From the IMG/VR virus record IMGVR_UViG_3300027733_000148, positions 1 through 31,078 of that record: a DNA stretch of 31,078 nt; one strand, given 5' to 3'. The position numbers were made by a program, and so were the translations under genes. Positions within the stretch are counted from its first letter, which is position 1; each line of letters starts with the position of its first letter. This document shows, piece by piece, positions 7,909 to 16,155 of the stretch. The notes under the pieces were generated by a model that saw only the letters and a program-made list of their open reading frames with translations, was not told the origin of the DNA and did not search any database. The DNA comes from a virus.

Positions 7909-8286
7909 TTAGACTACGGCCTCGTAACCGACAGCAGTTACCGTTACAGCAGAATAAGACTTGTTAGAACCCTTATCTGAAACCTTGGTTACCCAACCGG
8001 AGAAAACTGTCGATGCGGAACCGTCAGTATAAGCCGCATCGGTGTTGATATTAATTGAAAAGCTAGCACCCAGCTCAGGAATCGAAGAAGTTTTGGCAAT
8101 CAACTCTACAGTGATTTGCGTTTTACGGTCGTCACCACGCCAGGTAATCGTCTGGCCTGTCTCATCTACAATAGTCGTTTCGTTGTTAAACTCACCATCA
8201 TTGGTATATGATTGCACCACGGCATTAGATACGGTGGTGTCTTCCATACCATAAATTGCGGTAATTCCTTTAACTATGGCGGCCAT
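7909..8286 (-). CDS. Major tail tube protein candidate
   Basis: A 125-aa beta-rich protein beginning MAAIVKGITAIYG and ending in a hydrophobic strand (SAVTVTAVGYEAVV). Alternating Thr/Val/Ser strands, a DETGQTITWRGDD hairpin and small size fit compact tube-forming proteins. It lies after the terminator-like protein and before the chaperone and tape-measure candidates, the canonical tail tube slot. An ACAATAGTAT element precedes ATG 8286 and a 23-nt intergenic leader is present, so it may be expressed independently at high level. Identity with a specific tube family is not proven. Confidence 0.6.
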   Translation of the reverse strand: MAAIVKGITAIYGMEDTTVSNAVVQSYTNDGEFNNETTIVDETGQTITWRGDDRKTQITVELIAKTSSIPELGASFSININTDAAYTDGSASTVFSGWVTKVSDKGSNKSYSAVTVTAVGYEAVV

Positions 8287-8300
8287 ATACTATTGTTTCG
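8287..8300 (-). promoter_or_regulatory. CAATAGTAT start-site element before the tube gene
   Basis: The coding strand reads CGAAACAATAGTAT immediately before ATG 8286. The CAATAGTAT part is identical to the element abutting ATG 11443, although the CCGC part is replaced by CGAAA. No Shine-Dalgarno sequence is seen. Confidence 0.4.
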
Positions 8301-8309
8301 GGGGTAAGG

Positions 8310-8747
8310 TTATGCCTGAGGGTTGACCACGATCAGGATATCGTAGCTCATAACAGACGCCCACGAGCGCTCATTTACCCCTTCATCTTCGGACTGAGGG
8401 GTGACGTCGTAGCACGCCGCATCGCCTCCGGCCACGAACTTGGCTTTGATGGCTGTCAGGTCCTGCATAGCCCCGGCAACAGCTGCACATCTTGCCCGGT
8501 GTTCTACCAGGGTGTTATCGTCGGCGCTTGAGAAAATGGTAACGCGAGTCCCGCACATATAGTTACCCAGTCCTTGGGGTAAGTCGTTAGGCGTTCGAGC
8601 CGAATCGCAGAGCACAATGAGCTTAGGCAGTACGTTAGTATCTGCACCGTCTCCGGTATAGATAGATACTCCAGTCAGTTCGGTCTGGTCGGATAGGTGA
8701 GAAGCGATAACGGCTTCGAGGATTTGTCGTGCGGATATAGTGCCCAT
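8310..8747 (-). CDS. Tail terminator/completion protein candidate
   Basis: A 145-aa protein with the layout of siphophage tail terminators: an N-terminal helix (ISARQILEAVIASHLS), a strand with KLIVLCDSARTPND, a central helix with charged residues (TLVEHRARCAAVAGAM), and a C-terminal strand (SYDILIVVNPQA). The family caps the tail tube and joins it to the connector. It sits between a neck-type gene and the tube candidate, as expected. The upstream leader (GAAAATAACAACTTT) is A-rich and has no Shine-Dalgarno sequence. Confidence 0.55.
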   Translation of the reverse strand: MGTISARQILEAVIASHLSDQTELTGVSIYTGDGADTNVLPKLIVLCDSARTPNDLPQGLGNYMCGTRVTIFSSADDNTLVEHRARCAAVAGAMQDLTAIKAKFVAGGDAACYDVTPQSEDEGVNERSWASVMSYDILIVVNPQA

Positions 8748-8754
8748 AAAGTTG

Positions 8755-9717
8755 TTATTTTCTGCGATTAGCGCGTTTTATTGCGTCTCTTTTGCGAGCC
8801 TCAACGGTAGCAGTAATCTGCTTAACTCTGTTACCATACACAATGTTTTCCGTACCTGCGTCGGAAGAAACATTATTAATGTTACCTATCATGTTAGTGG
8901 CCTCCATCATTACCCGGCTCCCAGTCTTAAGCATGGAAAACTGACCCATGGCTGAGCGATTACGATCAACCCAGGGGGCATCATATACCCCAAGGTTACG
9001 AGCACTGCCTTTCGAGGTTACCAGCGGAGGGATTAATCTCATGGCTGCCGCCCATCCTGCCTTGACGCGTCCAACCATTAGTTGACGTTCGGCTATGTAG
9101 GCTTGCAGGAAATTAACCGAATCTACCATGTATTGAGGGCCACCAACAGGGGCTCCCTTGGGCCATCGTCCATTAACCTTGTTTTTATATCTATCATGGA
9201 TGCCGCGTAGGTCGTTGGTTGGCCCTTCGATTGCGGTCTTTTGCCCAAAGATATTGGCACGGCTTAAGTAGTTTTTAGCCTTCTTAAAGCCACGCTCCCA
9301 GTCCGTGTCGTCGAGAATCTTACGCATAATGGGAGAGATACCGGATAAACGCCCATCGTTCTTCTTTCCCATCGTAGTCGAGAGTTCGAGATAACCACCA
9401 CGGTCATCAGACTTAACCATGTTAATAACCTGGCGCAAGATGACCGGCATACTCCTTCGGGGTTTATCCATCGGAATAAAGATGCGATTAACGTCCTTGG
9501 CTAACTTGCCCATACCAGACTTATGAGCGGCAACGCTTAGGCCGCGACCACCACCCTTAGGCATAGGCGGGGTAAAGGTCATAGCATCCCTAAGCATTAG
9601 CCGCATTTGCTCGTTAGTGATTATTTCAACGGAAACCTTCACCTCTTCGGCAAATTGAGCTATGGCCGCGTCAAAGTCCGCTTTGCTCTTAGGATCAATG
9701 CGGCTCTTCTTAGCCAT
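8755..9717 (-). CDS. Neck/minor tail protein (320 aa)
   Basis: A basic 320-aa protein rich in Arg and Lys, with a helical N-terminus (DFDAAIAQFAEEVKVSVEI) and a TPPMPKGGGRGLS segment. That arrangement loosely recalls HK97 gp10-type neck proteins, whose N-terminal helix is followed by a Pro/Gly-rich turn, but this protein is two to three times longer. The middle (KKAKNYLSRANIFGQ and YKNKVNGRWPKGAPVGG) is unfamiliar. The ATG overlaps the stop of the preceding adaptor gene (TAATG), so the two are probably coupled. It is likely a head-tail connection component; the exact family is unknown. Confidence 0.55.
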   Translation of the reverse strand: MAKKSRIDPKSKADFDAAIAQFAEEVKVSVEIITNEQMRLMLRDAMTFTPPMPKGGGRGLSVAAHKSGMGKLAKDVNRIFIPMDKPRRSMPVILRQVINMVKSDDRGGYLELSTTMGKKNDGRLSGISPIMRKILDDTDWERGFKKAKNYLSRANIFGQKTAIEGPTNDLRGIHDRYKNKVNGRWPKGAPVGGPQYMVDSVNFLQAYIAERQLMVGRVKAGWAAAMRLIPPLVTSKGSARNLGVYDAPWVDRNRSAMGQFSMLKTGSRVMMEATNMIGNINNVSSDAGTENIVYGNRVKQITATVEARKRDAIKRANRRK

Positions 9718-10088
9718 TACTGGTTATCGTCGATGCAGTCTAGCTCGATGACGGCGCTAGTTTTCTTGTAGGACTGTCCCTTAATGCGAAGGACTTGCCC
9801 ATTGACGGTCAATTTCTTACCTTCGCCTAGGGCGGCTATAGGGACCCCAGAGGCCAGAGTTGCTACCTGCCCTCCAACCCTACCGTCAGAAGCCGTCCAA
9901 GGGGCCGTAGCGGCGGCAAAACGCACCGTCCACATCTTCTGGTCGGTGAAACCACCAGAGTCAAACTTAGGGGTATTCATCGGACGCGAGAGTCCAACGA
10001 GGAACAGGTCGGAGCCGACCGTAGCCGGGACGCCTATATCGGCTAGCAGACCTTGGAAATCTGGGAGAAATGTATCGTAAATGCTCAT
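9717..10088 (-). CDS. Head-tail adaptor/stopper candidate
   Basis: A 123-aa small beta-rich protein beginning MSIYDTFLPDFQGLL, with a Gly/Val-rich middle (DGRVGGQVATLASG) and a C-terminal SAVIELDCIDD. Size and position (first gene after the major capsid protein, before the neck and terminator genes) fit a head-tail joining or stopper protein closing the portal. The gene starts after a strong terminator and is preceded by CTCCCCACCT just before the ATG, a variant of the C-rich start context seen elsewhere in the window. The C-terminal stop overlaps the next ATG. Confidence 0.55.
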   Translation of the reverse strand: MSIYDTFLPDFQGLLADIGVPATVGSDLFLVGLSRPMNTPKFDSGGFTDQKMWTVRFAAATAPWTASDGRVGGQVATLASGVPIAALGEGKKLTVNGQVLRIKGQSYKKTSAVIELDCIDDNQ

Positions 10089-10117
10089 AGGTGGGGAGGG
10101 TAGGGAATTGGAGATAC

Positions 10118-10142
10118 AAAAAAGCCCCCATTGCTGGGGGCT
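10118..10142 (-). terminator. Rho-independent terminator after the major capsid gene
   Basis: On the coding strand AGCCCCC, a 6-nt loop and GGGGGCT form a perfect GC-rich stem at 10123-10142, followed directly by a T-run (10118-10122). It lies 21 nt past the capsid stop and faces leftward, so it would separate abundant capsid mRNA from the connector and tail genes. Confidence 0.9.
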
Positions 10143-10163
10143 GTCTTAGACCGTCAGCCCAGA

Positions 10164-11018
10164 TTAGGGGTTGTAAACCGAAGCGATCGTTCCGGTCGTG
10201 ATACCCTTATTCGCGCCGAACATCAGCTCGAACGAGCCAACGAGGTTACGAGTGGTAGGATCACCCCAGACATTGTAGAAGATGCTCAAGCCAAGACCAG
10301 GGATAACCATGGACTCGCTAACGAGGAAGTCATTCTGCGTAGCCGAGAAGTCAGGAGCAGCGGCGGCCATTGCGATGGCTTCAGGAGCACAAGCAAATCC
10401 TGCCAATTTGGCTTCGGAGTTGAAAGCAGAAGCGTAGTAAACACCAGCTTCGAAACCATAAGCACCAGCCGAGAGAGGCAGGGAGGTCGTGCTGGTTGGG
10501 ATAAGGTTGCTGTAAATGCCCGTGTTAACAATCAGAGCCTTACGGTCAGCCTTTGCAACACCGGCCCAGAGAGCGCGGAGGTTAGCAGAGCCAGGGGTAA
10601 CGGTAGAGTCAGCACCGGTGACGGTGGCGGCTCCGAAGTTAGCGACGGTGATAGGAGCAGTAGCGGCATCCCAGATGGCGTCAGCAAGTTTATCCATGTT
10701 GATCTTAACCAAGCGTTCAAGCTTGATGCCGTTCTGGATGTCACCGTAAGCCAAACCGAAAGGCTGGTAGAGGTGAGCGAGCGTGACGGCAGAAGCGCCA
10801 AGGGTGGTTGCACCGATGGTCGAGAAGTCCGTAGGGTTAGTTACGGTCGTCGAGCCAGCAGTGGAGAGCGAAACTTGAACGATGTCCTTAGGGCGCTTAA
10901 CATCAGCGGAGAAATCCGTGGTGAAAAGGCTGAGGGCAGCGAGGCGGTTCGCGAGTTTGGTAAGGCCGTATTCGCTGACTGTGTCAACGATCAGGGCGCT
11001 GTTGATGGTATTAGCCAT
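10164..11018 (-). CDS. Major capsid protein
   Basis: A 284-aa protein, Ala/Thr/Ser-rich with few cysteines, following the protease and scaffold genes and ending at a strong terminator: the standard place for an HK97-fold major capsid protein. The N-terminal segment (ALIVDTVSEYGLTKLANRLA) looks like an N-arm helix. A central segment reads LAYGDIQNGIKLERLVKINMDKLADAIWDA, typical of the spine-helix region, and the C-terminal beta segment includes NLVGSFELMFGANKG. No separate decoration gene follows. It is compact for the family but plausible for a ~31-kb genome. The start ATG 11018 has the leader CCCAATATAACCTACC. Confidence 0.82.
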   Translation of the reverse strand: MANTINSALIVDTVSEYGLTKLANRLAALSLFTTDFSADVKRPKDIVQVSLSTAGSTTVTNPTDFSTIGATTLGASAVTLAHLYQPFGLAYGDIQNGIKLERLVKINMDKLADAIWDAATAPITVANFGAATVTGADSTVTPGSANLRALWAGVAKADRKALIVNTGIYSNLIPTSTTSLPLSAGAYGFEAGVYYASAFNSEAKLAGFACAPEAIAMAAAAPDFSATQNDFLVSESMVIPGLGLSIFYNVWGDPTTRNLVGSFELMFGANKGITTGTIASVYNP

Positions 11019-11041
11019 GGTAGGTTATATTGGGTAGTAGA

Positions 11042-11443
11042 TTATTTGGAGGAAAAGAGGACTGCCTTATGCAGTTTGAAAAACGCACGACGTTCAGCGC
11101 CTGCAGGCATTGCGGCATATTGCTCGCAGATGGAACCGAGAGCGCCAGAAACGACAGGAGCGGCGACCGGGTCAACGCCAGAGGCGGCGAGGATGTTAGC
11201 GGCTTCGACGGAGCCAGTAGCCTTGGAGGCTTCCAGTTCAGCGTTCTTGGCGTTAGCCTCAGCGAGAGCGGCTTCGAGTTCCAGAATCTTCTGGGACTGG
11301 GCAGCGGACTCAACCTTGAGAGCGTCAAGCTCAGCAGAGACGTTAACGACCGAAGCCTCGACGGTCTTGCGGAGATCGTCGCGTTCGGCGGTCAGGGAAA
11401 GGACGGAGGCTTCAGCAGCCTTAGCGCGCTCTTCGATAGTCAT
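11042..11443 (-). CDS. Capsid scaffold-like coiled-coil protein
   Basis: A 133-aa protein whose first ~75 residues form an almost continuous Ala/Glu/Leu heptad coiled coil (ERAKAAEASVLSLTAERDDL onwards). A short linker and a basic C-terminal helix (GAERRAFFKLHKAVLF) follow. Coiled coil plus basic tail is the classic scaffold pattern, and the gene sits between the protease and the major capsid protein. The basic tail would bind capsid subunits, and the protease would clear the scaffold. The start ATG 11443 directly follows the CCGCAATAGTAT element. Confidence 0.75.
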   Translation of the reverse strand: MTIEERAKAAEASVLSLTAERDDLRKTVEASVVNVSAELDALKVESAAQSQKILELEAALAEANAKNAELEASKATGSVEAANILAASGVDPVAAPVVSGALGSICEQYAAMPAGAERRAFFKLHKAVLFSSK

Positions 11444-11456
11444 ATACTATTGCGGA
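11444..11456 (-). promoter_or_regulatory. CCGCAATAGTAT start-site element before the scaffold gene
   Basis: The coding strand reads TCCGCAATAGTAT directly abutting ATG 11443 and fills the whole gap after the protease stop. The element matches the ones before the genes at 14323 and 2766. Confidence 0.5.
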
Positions 11457-12605
11457 TTAGGTAAGGTTAGGAATCACCCACAGTTTGCAGATTCCGTTTG
11501 GATCGATGTCACCGGATACTAGCTGACAGCCGCGTGGGCCACGATAAAAAACACAGTTCTGGCAAAGTAGTCCTTCAGAAGCGAATGGTGAAACTGGGCC
11601 ATAGTGAGCACCGTCTGGGCCAACGCCCTGGTCAAAGGCTCCGAACGTTTTTTCGATATCTGAATAGTTATCGACCATCTCGCGCTGACGCGGGGAAAGA
11701 AGGTCAATGACTTCGGGCTCAAGTTCAACGGATGCCAATGGCTTGGCGATGGCCTTAGCCTTCTTGCCAGTCTTAGCCATGGTAATTCGCTTAGCGTCCT
11801 GACCATCCGAACCCTCGAAAGATGCCAAGGCAGAGGCAAAGGACGTAGCAAGGCCGGTGATAAGATTCTTAGCTGCGGCTTCTTCGCCCGTGAAAATCTG
11901 GCCTTCCATGTCGGCACGGTTAGCCATCGAGCGCTTACGCAGTACGACCTGTTTAAACTGTTCATGCATGGCGTCGATGCGGGCCTGCTCTTCAGCGCGC
12001 ATCTCGTCAGAGTAGCCCTCTCCTGCCACATTGGCCGCCTTATACTTTCCAGCGCGGAAGATTTCCATCTTGAGGCCGATTTGTTCGTAGTAAGCCGCAT
12101 AGGACTCATCAACCATGATTACACCTATGGAGCCGACGTAGGCGCTGTTACTAGCCACGACTTGATCGGCTTGGCTAAATGCGTAGACCGCCCCTGATGC
12201 CATCATGTCTTTAGTGTAAGCCATGGTAGGAAGCGGGATGCCTGCGACCTTGTCGGCAAGCTCAGGGGTTCCGAGGACAGTACCACCAGGAGAAGAGACG
12301 TTGAAAGCGATACGCTGCACAGCCGGGTTAGCCAGCATATCGTCAATCTGGTTAGTGATATCTTCCATGTCTACGCCACCGGTCATGCGCTCAAACTTGG
12401 AAAGGCCAAGCCCCATGGCCCCCTTCACTGTGATTACGCCCGTGCCCGACTGAGTAACGTACGGCTTCTCGACAGGGTTAAAAAACATATCGAGCACGCC
12501 GTCGATAACGCCGTACTTCTCGGCGTACTTCATGTGATTGGCCGCCTTGATGGGGTCAATTAGCATCGGCTCTTGGCCGGACAATCCTGAGATTAAGCAC
12601 TTCAT
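11457..12605 (-). CDS. S49-family prohead protease with four-cysteine tail
   Basis: A 382-aa head-maturation protease of the SppA/lambda C type. It has the SSPGG oxyanion segment (about 104-108), the nucleophile serine in MMASGAVYA (about 137), the GSIGV strand (about 158) and a lysine in FRAGKYKAA (about 187-189) for the Ser-Lys dyad. After residue ~265 an Ala/Lys linker leads to a C-terminal domain with LLSPRQREM, GAHYGPVSPF and four cysteines spaced C-x2-C-x8-C-x12-C (CQNC, GCQLV, NGICKLW). This is a small Fe-S/HiPIP-like or zinc-binding pattern seen in phage head modules. An in-frame ATG near 11780 could yield the C-terminal part separately. It starts 3 nt after the portal stop. Confidence 0.9.
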   Translation of the reverse strand: MKCLISGLSGQEPMLIDPIKAANHMKYAEKYGVIDGVLDMFFNPVEKPYVTQSGTGVITVKGAMGLGLSKFERMTGGVDMEDITNQIDDMLANPAVQRIAFNVSSPGGTVLGTPELADKVAGIPLPTMAYTKDMMASGAVYAFSQADQVVASNSAYVGSIGVIMVDESYAAYYEQIGLKMEIFRAGKYKAANVAGEGYSDEMRAEEQARIDAMHEQFKQVVLRKRSMANRADMEGQIFTGEEAAAKNLITGLATSFASALASFEGSDGQDAKRITMAKTGKKAKAIAKPLASVELEPEVIDLLSPRQREMVDNYSDIEKTFGAFDQGVGPDGAHYGPVSPFASEGLLCQNCVFYRGPRGCQLVSGDIDPNGICKLWVIPNLT

Positions 12606-12608
12606 TGG

Positions 12609-14075
12609 TTAAGGGGTTTCTGGGGGAGGGGGGATATCGAGGTTGTCCGCAACGTCAGAAGGCGTCTGCGCCGAAGCCTGACCCTGCTGGAGCCAATTGA
12701 AGGCAGACTGGTAGAGCATCCAAAGCGGCAGGCTGCGGTCCTTGGCTTTCTGTACGAGCTTCTCCATCTCGACAGCACGTTGCTCTAGGACTTCGTCGTA
12801 GGTCATACCCTTCTTACCGAGGATAGCCTGAGCTGTCGTGAGACCCATCTGGAGGTCGGCCCGGTCTTGCGAGGCTTCGCGGCCAGCGTCCACGGTGATG
12901 TCGCGGGGCGTGATCCAAGACTTGCGGTTAAAGTCGGGGTCGTCTGGAATCTTACCCTTAGCGATGCCGTCTGCGATAACGTAATCGTATACGCGGTCTA
13001 GGCTATCGATGAGAATGGACTGCCACTTGTTGGCCCATCGTGACACACGACCGGCTACCAGTCTGACGGACGAACCGCCGAGGACGCCAGGGGTTACCTG
13101 ATATTCGTAAGGGAGTAGACGGACGATGTCGCGCTCGATGGCGGTCATCATGCCAATCCAAGCAGGAGAAGGGCGAGTCTGACTTAGCTGGGATAAATCC
13201 TCATTGGTATCTACCACCAGCATCTTACCGCCCATCTGGCTGGCAAGTTTTTCGCAGGAGTTAGCGTCGCCGGAGAATCGAGCGGCAGGGTCATCCTGCA
13301 AAACGCCGCCCTGCTTCTTCAGGATTAACGTGTGATCTGCCGAGTCGCGGGCCGCACGGACTTCTAGACCGAAGACCTCTAGGTGATCCTGCACGCTATT
13401 GAGGCTAGACTGCAGCACCGGGTAACCTCGTACTGCAGAGGGGCGTTCAAACTCCATAATCTGAAGCATGGCCGATGAGGGTATATAACGGTTCTGAGTA
13501 TCGTCAGTATAGACATTCCATCCCACAATTTCACCAAACTTTCCAAGGTACGCACCGTCCACGTTATTATCGACAATCTCATCGCGAGGGGTTCCGACCC
13601 TATGAGCTTCTAGAATCTGGATGGCTGGCACGTCGGTCTTAGGGTCGTTGGTCAGGATGCCAAAACTATCGCCATCAATCAAGGCTCCTAGCATCCACAT
13701 GGTCTGCAACTGTCCGAGGTTGTAACGCCGGGTGAGGTCACAACGCACTGACCAGTCGCGGAAGTATTTATCGTAGGCCACCGCAGTCTGCGGATTCTTA
13801 GCCAGTGACTGAGCCACAAGGCCATCACCGACAGAAATCAAAACGGCCTCGTCAGCGCACTGCTTATAGATTGGACTGTTACGCACAGCCCAACGGGATT
13901 TCGCCATCATGGCGGTCCTGGTTGCAGAGGTAACTTCCTTGCGCTGGTCATTCACACCACCGATAAACAGCATACGGCGCGCGCCGGATTGCGTCGTGCT
14001 TGCGAACTGCGAGTAACTCGCAGAGGGTTGCTTCTTAGCCGCCTTGGCTTTTGAGGTAGGTTTCTTAGAAGCCAT
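12609..14075 (-). CDS. Portal protein (lambda B-type)
   Basis: A 488-aa portal forming the dodecameric DNA gate at one capsid vertex. It shows lambda-family features: an N-terminal RRMLFIGGVNDQRKEV region, AVRNSPIYKQCADEAVL with a helical stem, GDGL, a YNLGQLQTMWMLGALIDGD segment, and HRVGTPRDEIVDNNVDG, where lambda-type portals have an E-x-x-R-V box. A charged Lys/Ala N-terminus (MASKKPTSKAKAAKK) and a Pro-rich C-terminus are extensions. The start ATG overlaps the gpW-like stop (TCTAATGGC), and the stop is 3 nt from the protease start, so the order gpW-portal-protease is as in lambda (W-B-C). Confidence 0.92.
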   Translation of the reverse strand: MASKKPTSKAKAAKKQPSASYSQFASTTQSGARRMLFIGGVNDQRKEVTSATRTAMMAKSRWAVRNSPIYKQCADEAVLISVGDGLVAQSLAKNPQTAVAYDKYFRDWSVRCDLTRRYNLGQLQTMWMLGALIDGDSFGILTNDPKTDVPAIQILEAHRVGTPRDEIVDNNVDGAYLGKFGEIVGWNVYTDDTQNRYIPSSAMLQIMEFERPSAVRGYPVLQSSLNSVQDHLEVFGLEVRAARDSADHTLILKKQGGVLQDDPAARFSGDANSCEKLASQMGGKMLVVDTNEDLSQLSQTRPSPAWIGMMTAIERDIVRLLPYEYQVTPGVLGGSSVRLVAGRVSRWANKWQSILIDSLDRVYDYVIADGIAKGKIPDDPDFNRKSWITPRDITVDAGREASQDRADLQMGLTTAQAILGKKGMTYDEVLEQRAVEMEKLVQKAKDRSLPLWMLYQSAFNWLQQGQASAQTPSDVADNLDIPPPPETP

Positions 14076-14323
14076 TAGAGATCAACACGCGAGGACCAGT
14101 TAATCTGGACAGAAGTATGAGCACCGCCATAGCGGGAACTATCGATACGGCTTAACGCGAAATTGATTTCCTGAATCCGGGCAGCAGGAGGCATCCCGAA
14201 TTGTTTATTTACCGAAGTGCCTGAATCACTGTAACTAGTGACAGCCTTGCCCAAGTCAGCAAGGGCCTCCGCTTTGTATTGCAGGAGGGTGTCTTCATCG
14301 ACGCCTACATAGATGCCAAGCAT
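14075..14323 (-). CDS. gpW-like head-tail joining protein
   Basis: An 82-aa protein between large terminase and portal, exactly where lambda has gene W. It has a helix (EDTLLQYKAEALADLGKAVT), a short beta-turn (SYSDSGTSVNKQFG) and a second helix (AARIQEINFALSRID), the helix-hairpin-helix layout of gpW, which closes the filled head before tail joining. The C-terminal extension (YGGAHTSVQINWSSRVDL) is longer than in lambda. It is preceded by the CCCCGCAATAGTT element right at its ATG and overlaps the portal start. Confidence 0.75.
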   Translation of the reverse strand: MLGIYVGVDEDTLLQYKAEALADLGKAVTSYSDSGTSVNKQFGMPPAARIQEINFALSRIDSSRYGGAHTSVQINWSSRVDL

Positions 14324-14336
14324 AACTATTGCGGGG
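14324..14336 (-). promoter_or_regulatory. CCCCGCAATAGTT start-site element before the gpW-like gene
   Basis: The coding strand reads CCCCGCAATAGTT directly abutting ATG 14323 and overlapping the last codons of the large-terminase gene. The core CCGCAATAGT is identical to that before the scaffold gene at 11443. Confidence 0.5.
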
Positions 14337-16155
14337 TTTGTAAGGTTTGAGGCTCATCCCTGCCTATCAGCCCCCATCGTGCGGCTATGAGCATACCGAG
14401 TAGCTCACAGTCAAGAGCGTGGTTATGCTTAACACCCTGACGCAGACGCCAGATAGGCTTCCCGGCTTCTTTTGTCCTGATCTCGGAATCGAGCTGGGCG
14501 ATGTAGTCAGGCAAGGCATCACGGGCAAAACTAAACACGCGGCGAGCTCTTGTGCCCCAGAATAAATCCTTGCCCGAGAGATTCGACCACACGACCAGCG
14601 TCGTGGGGTTTCGGACGCCCGGCACGTGAATAGCCGTGGGCGTGTTGTAGAACCGACGCACCGCATCACCGGCCTTTGTCTTGACGTTGAAATACTCCTG
14701 GCCTGAACCCTTAGCACACTGCCAGCCACGGGTAGCGCATTGCTTGTAGACCTCCTGCGTAGAATTACCGTCACCAGAGTCTACCATAACAAGCTGCGGA
14801 TGCACCCCATGCTTTGCCACTAAGGCATCTATTCCACTCCAATCTGTTAGGCCATCGGTGCTCATAACTTTTCCGAACCAGACTAGGCGGCTATGCCCTG
14901 TACGCGCCCACTGCCTAAGCACAACCCAAAGGTGGTCACCCTGGCAGTCGATAGCCATGGTAAGGAACTTAACCGAACCATCAGGCGCGTCGGCCTTGTC
15001 CACAATCTGGCCGCGTGGGCCGATGTAGGCCACGGCATCCCAAGGGTCTGCCATGGCGTAGTCCGAGGACTCGGTCGATACAACTAGTGATCCGGTTTCG
15101 TCTGACCAGGGCTGGGCCAAAAACTGATTTTTAAATATTTTGCGTGGGGTTATGTCGCCCATCTCGGCAACCTGCTTTGCCTTGATGGTATCCACGGCCA
15201 GAGACCCCCAGCTCGTTGACGCCAAAGCGTTGACGTGCAGGCCGACATACCCGGCCTTCTCGGCGTGGCCTGTAGCTACAAACCCAGCGCCGCGTTCGAC
15301 CTCGTTGCACGTCGTGCGGACCTCGTCGTTGTCCTCAAGCCGCGTCTTGCACTTCGAGCACTCGTAGGTCGTTCCATTCTGCACGGCCTCAAGGTCCCAG
15401 CCGTCGATGCCCTTAGCCCCTTCTGGGAATCTGATGTAATCCCATAGCCACGGTTGCCGATGCTGGCACGTTTCGACCGGGCAGATGAACATCCACTGAC
15501 GCTGGTCAGTCATCAGGTAGAACTTCCAGAACTCTGCGCCCTGTCCTTCGATGTCTCCTGGCTGGCTCTCGTACACCGCCTTCGACGCGAACGCCGCCGC
15601 CTTCAGTCGGCTCATGCTCATGGCGATCGCCCCATTAGGCCACTGCCAGATCTCCGAGCCTAGGACGTAGCGGACGTGCAGACTCTGCAGGTGCTTCTCG
15701 GTCGAGGCCGAGCGGTTGTGAATCAGGCATCCATCCGCAAACCGAAGCGTGCCTGACTTATCGTTGTCGTCGGCGCTCATCTGCGAGCGGATGTCAGCGA
15801 CCTGCTCGAACAGGGGCCGCAGCTCGTTCAGCGTAAACCCCTTGGCCTTGTCCTGCGAGTCAAGGTAGATAGCCATCGACGCACGGCGGTTTGCCATCAG
15901 GTAAGTTGCAATCAGTTTCAATGTCAGCGTCTTCCCGCAGCCGATGGCCCAGGGCATAAACATCCGGCTAGTCGTCGGCGCATTGAAAATCCGCACGGCT
16001 TCTGCAATCCACGGCCAACGCTTAGGATTGTACCCACCATCAAACACGCCAGCAGGAATCTTCTTAACATTCTCCTTCAAGTATGCGACCGGGTCGCTCA
16101 AGGCCGATGGCCTTACGACAGTCAGTCCTTCCTCAAACAGTTCCTTAGCGTTCAT
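14326..16155 (-). CDS. Large terminase subunit, GpA family
   Basis: A 609-aa packaging motor and headful/cos nuclease. The start is set at MNAKELF (16155), whose ATG overlaps the small-subunit stop (ATGA); an upstream in-frame start would overlap TerS heavily. An N-terminal ATPase carries Walker A-like WAIGCGKTL (about 69-77). The Walker-B zone (YVLGSEIW) has Glu but lacks a clean DE pair. Four cysteines (C225, C230, C266, C269) form a zinc-ribbon insertion typical of GpA. The C-terminal RNase H-like nuclease has acidic residues at AIDCQGD (about 403), VMVDSGDG (459) and HNHALDCEL (582). It pairs with the AT-hook TerS just upstream. Confidence 0.95.
   Translation of the reverse strand: MNAKELFEEGLTVVRPSALSDPVAYLKENVKKIPAGVFDGGYNPKRWPWIAEAVRIFNAPTTSRMFMPWAIGCGKTLTLKLIATYLMANRRASMAIYLDSQDKAKGFTLNELRPLFEQVADIRSQMSADDNDKSGTLRFADGCLIHNRSASTEKHLQSLHVRYVLGSEIWQWPNGAIAMSMSRLKAAAFASKAVYESQPGDIEGQGAEFWKFYLMTDQRQWMFICPVETCQHRQPWLWDYIRFPEGAKGIDGWDLEAVQNGTTYECSKCKTRLEDNDEVRTTCNEVERGAGFVATGHAEKAGYVGLHVNALASTSWGSLAVDTIKAKQVAEMGDITPRKIFKNQFLAQPWSDETGSLVVSTESSDYAMADPWDAVAYIGPRGQIVDKADAPDGSVKFLTMAIDCQGDHLWVVLRQWARTGHSRLVWFGKVMSTDGLTDWSGIDALVAKHGVHPQLVMVDSGDGNSTQEVYKQCATRGWQCAKGSGQEYFNVKTKAGDAVRRFYNTPTAIHVPGVRNPTTLVVWSNLSGKDLFWGTRARRVFSFARDALPDYIAQLDSEIRTKEAGKPIWRLRQGVKHNHALDCELLGMLIAARWGLIGRDEPQTLQTPQ

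Noticed and set aside
10131-11522. A 463-codon open frame on the + strand opposite the capsid and scaffold genes
   Set aside because: It is antisense to two well-supported virion genes, with no start context, and has Ser/Arg/Gly-rich shadow composition. The long frame is a by-product of codon bias in the Ala/Leu/Glu-rich genes.
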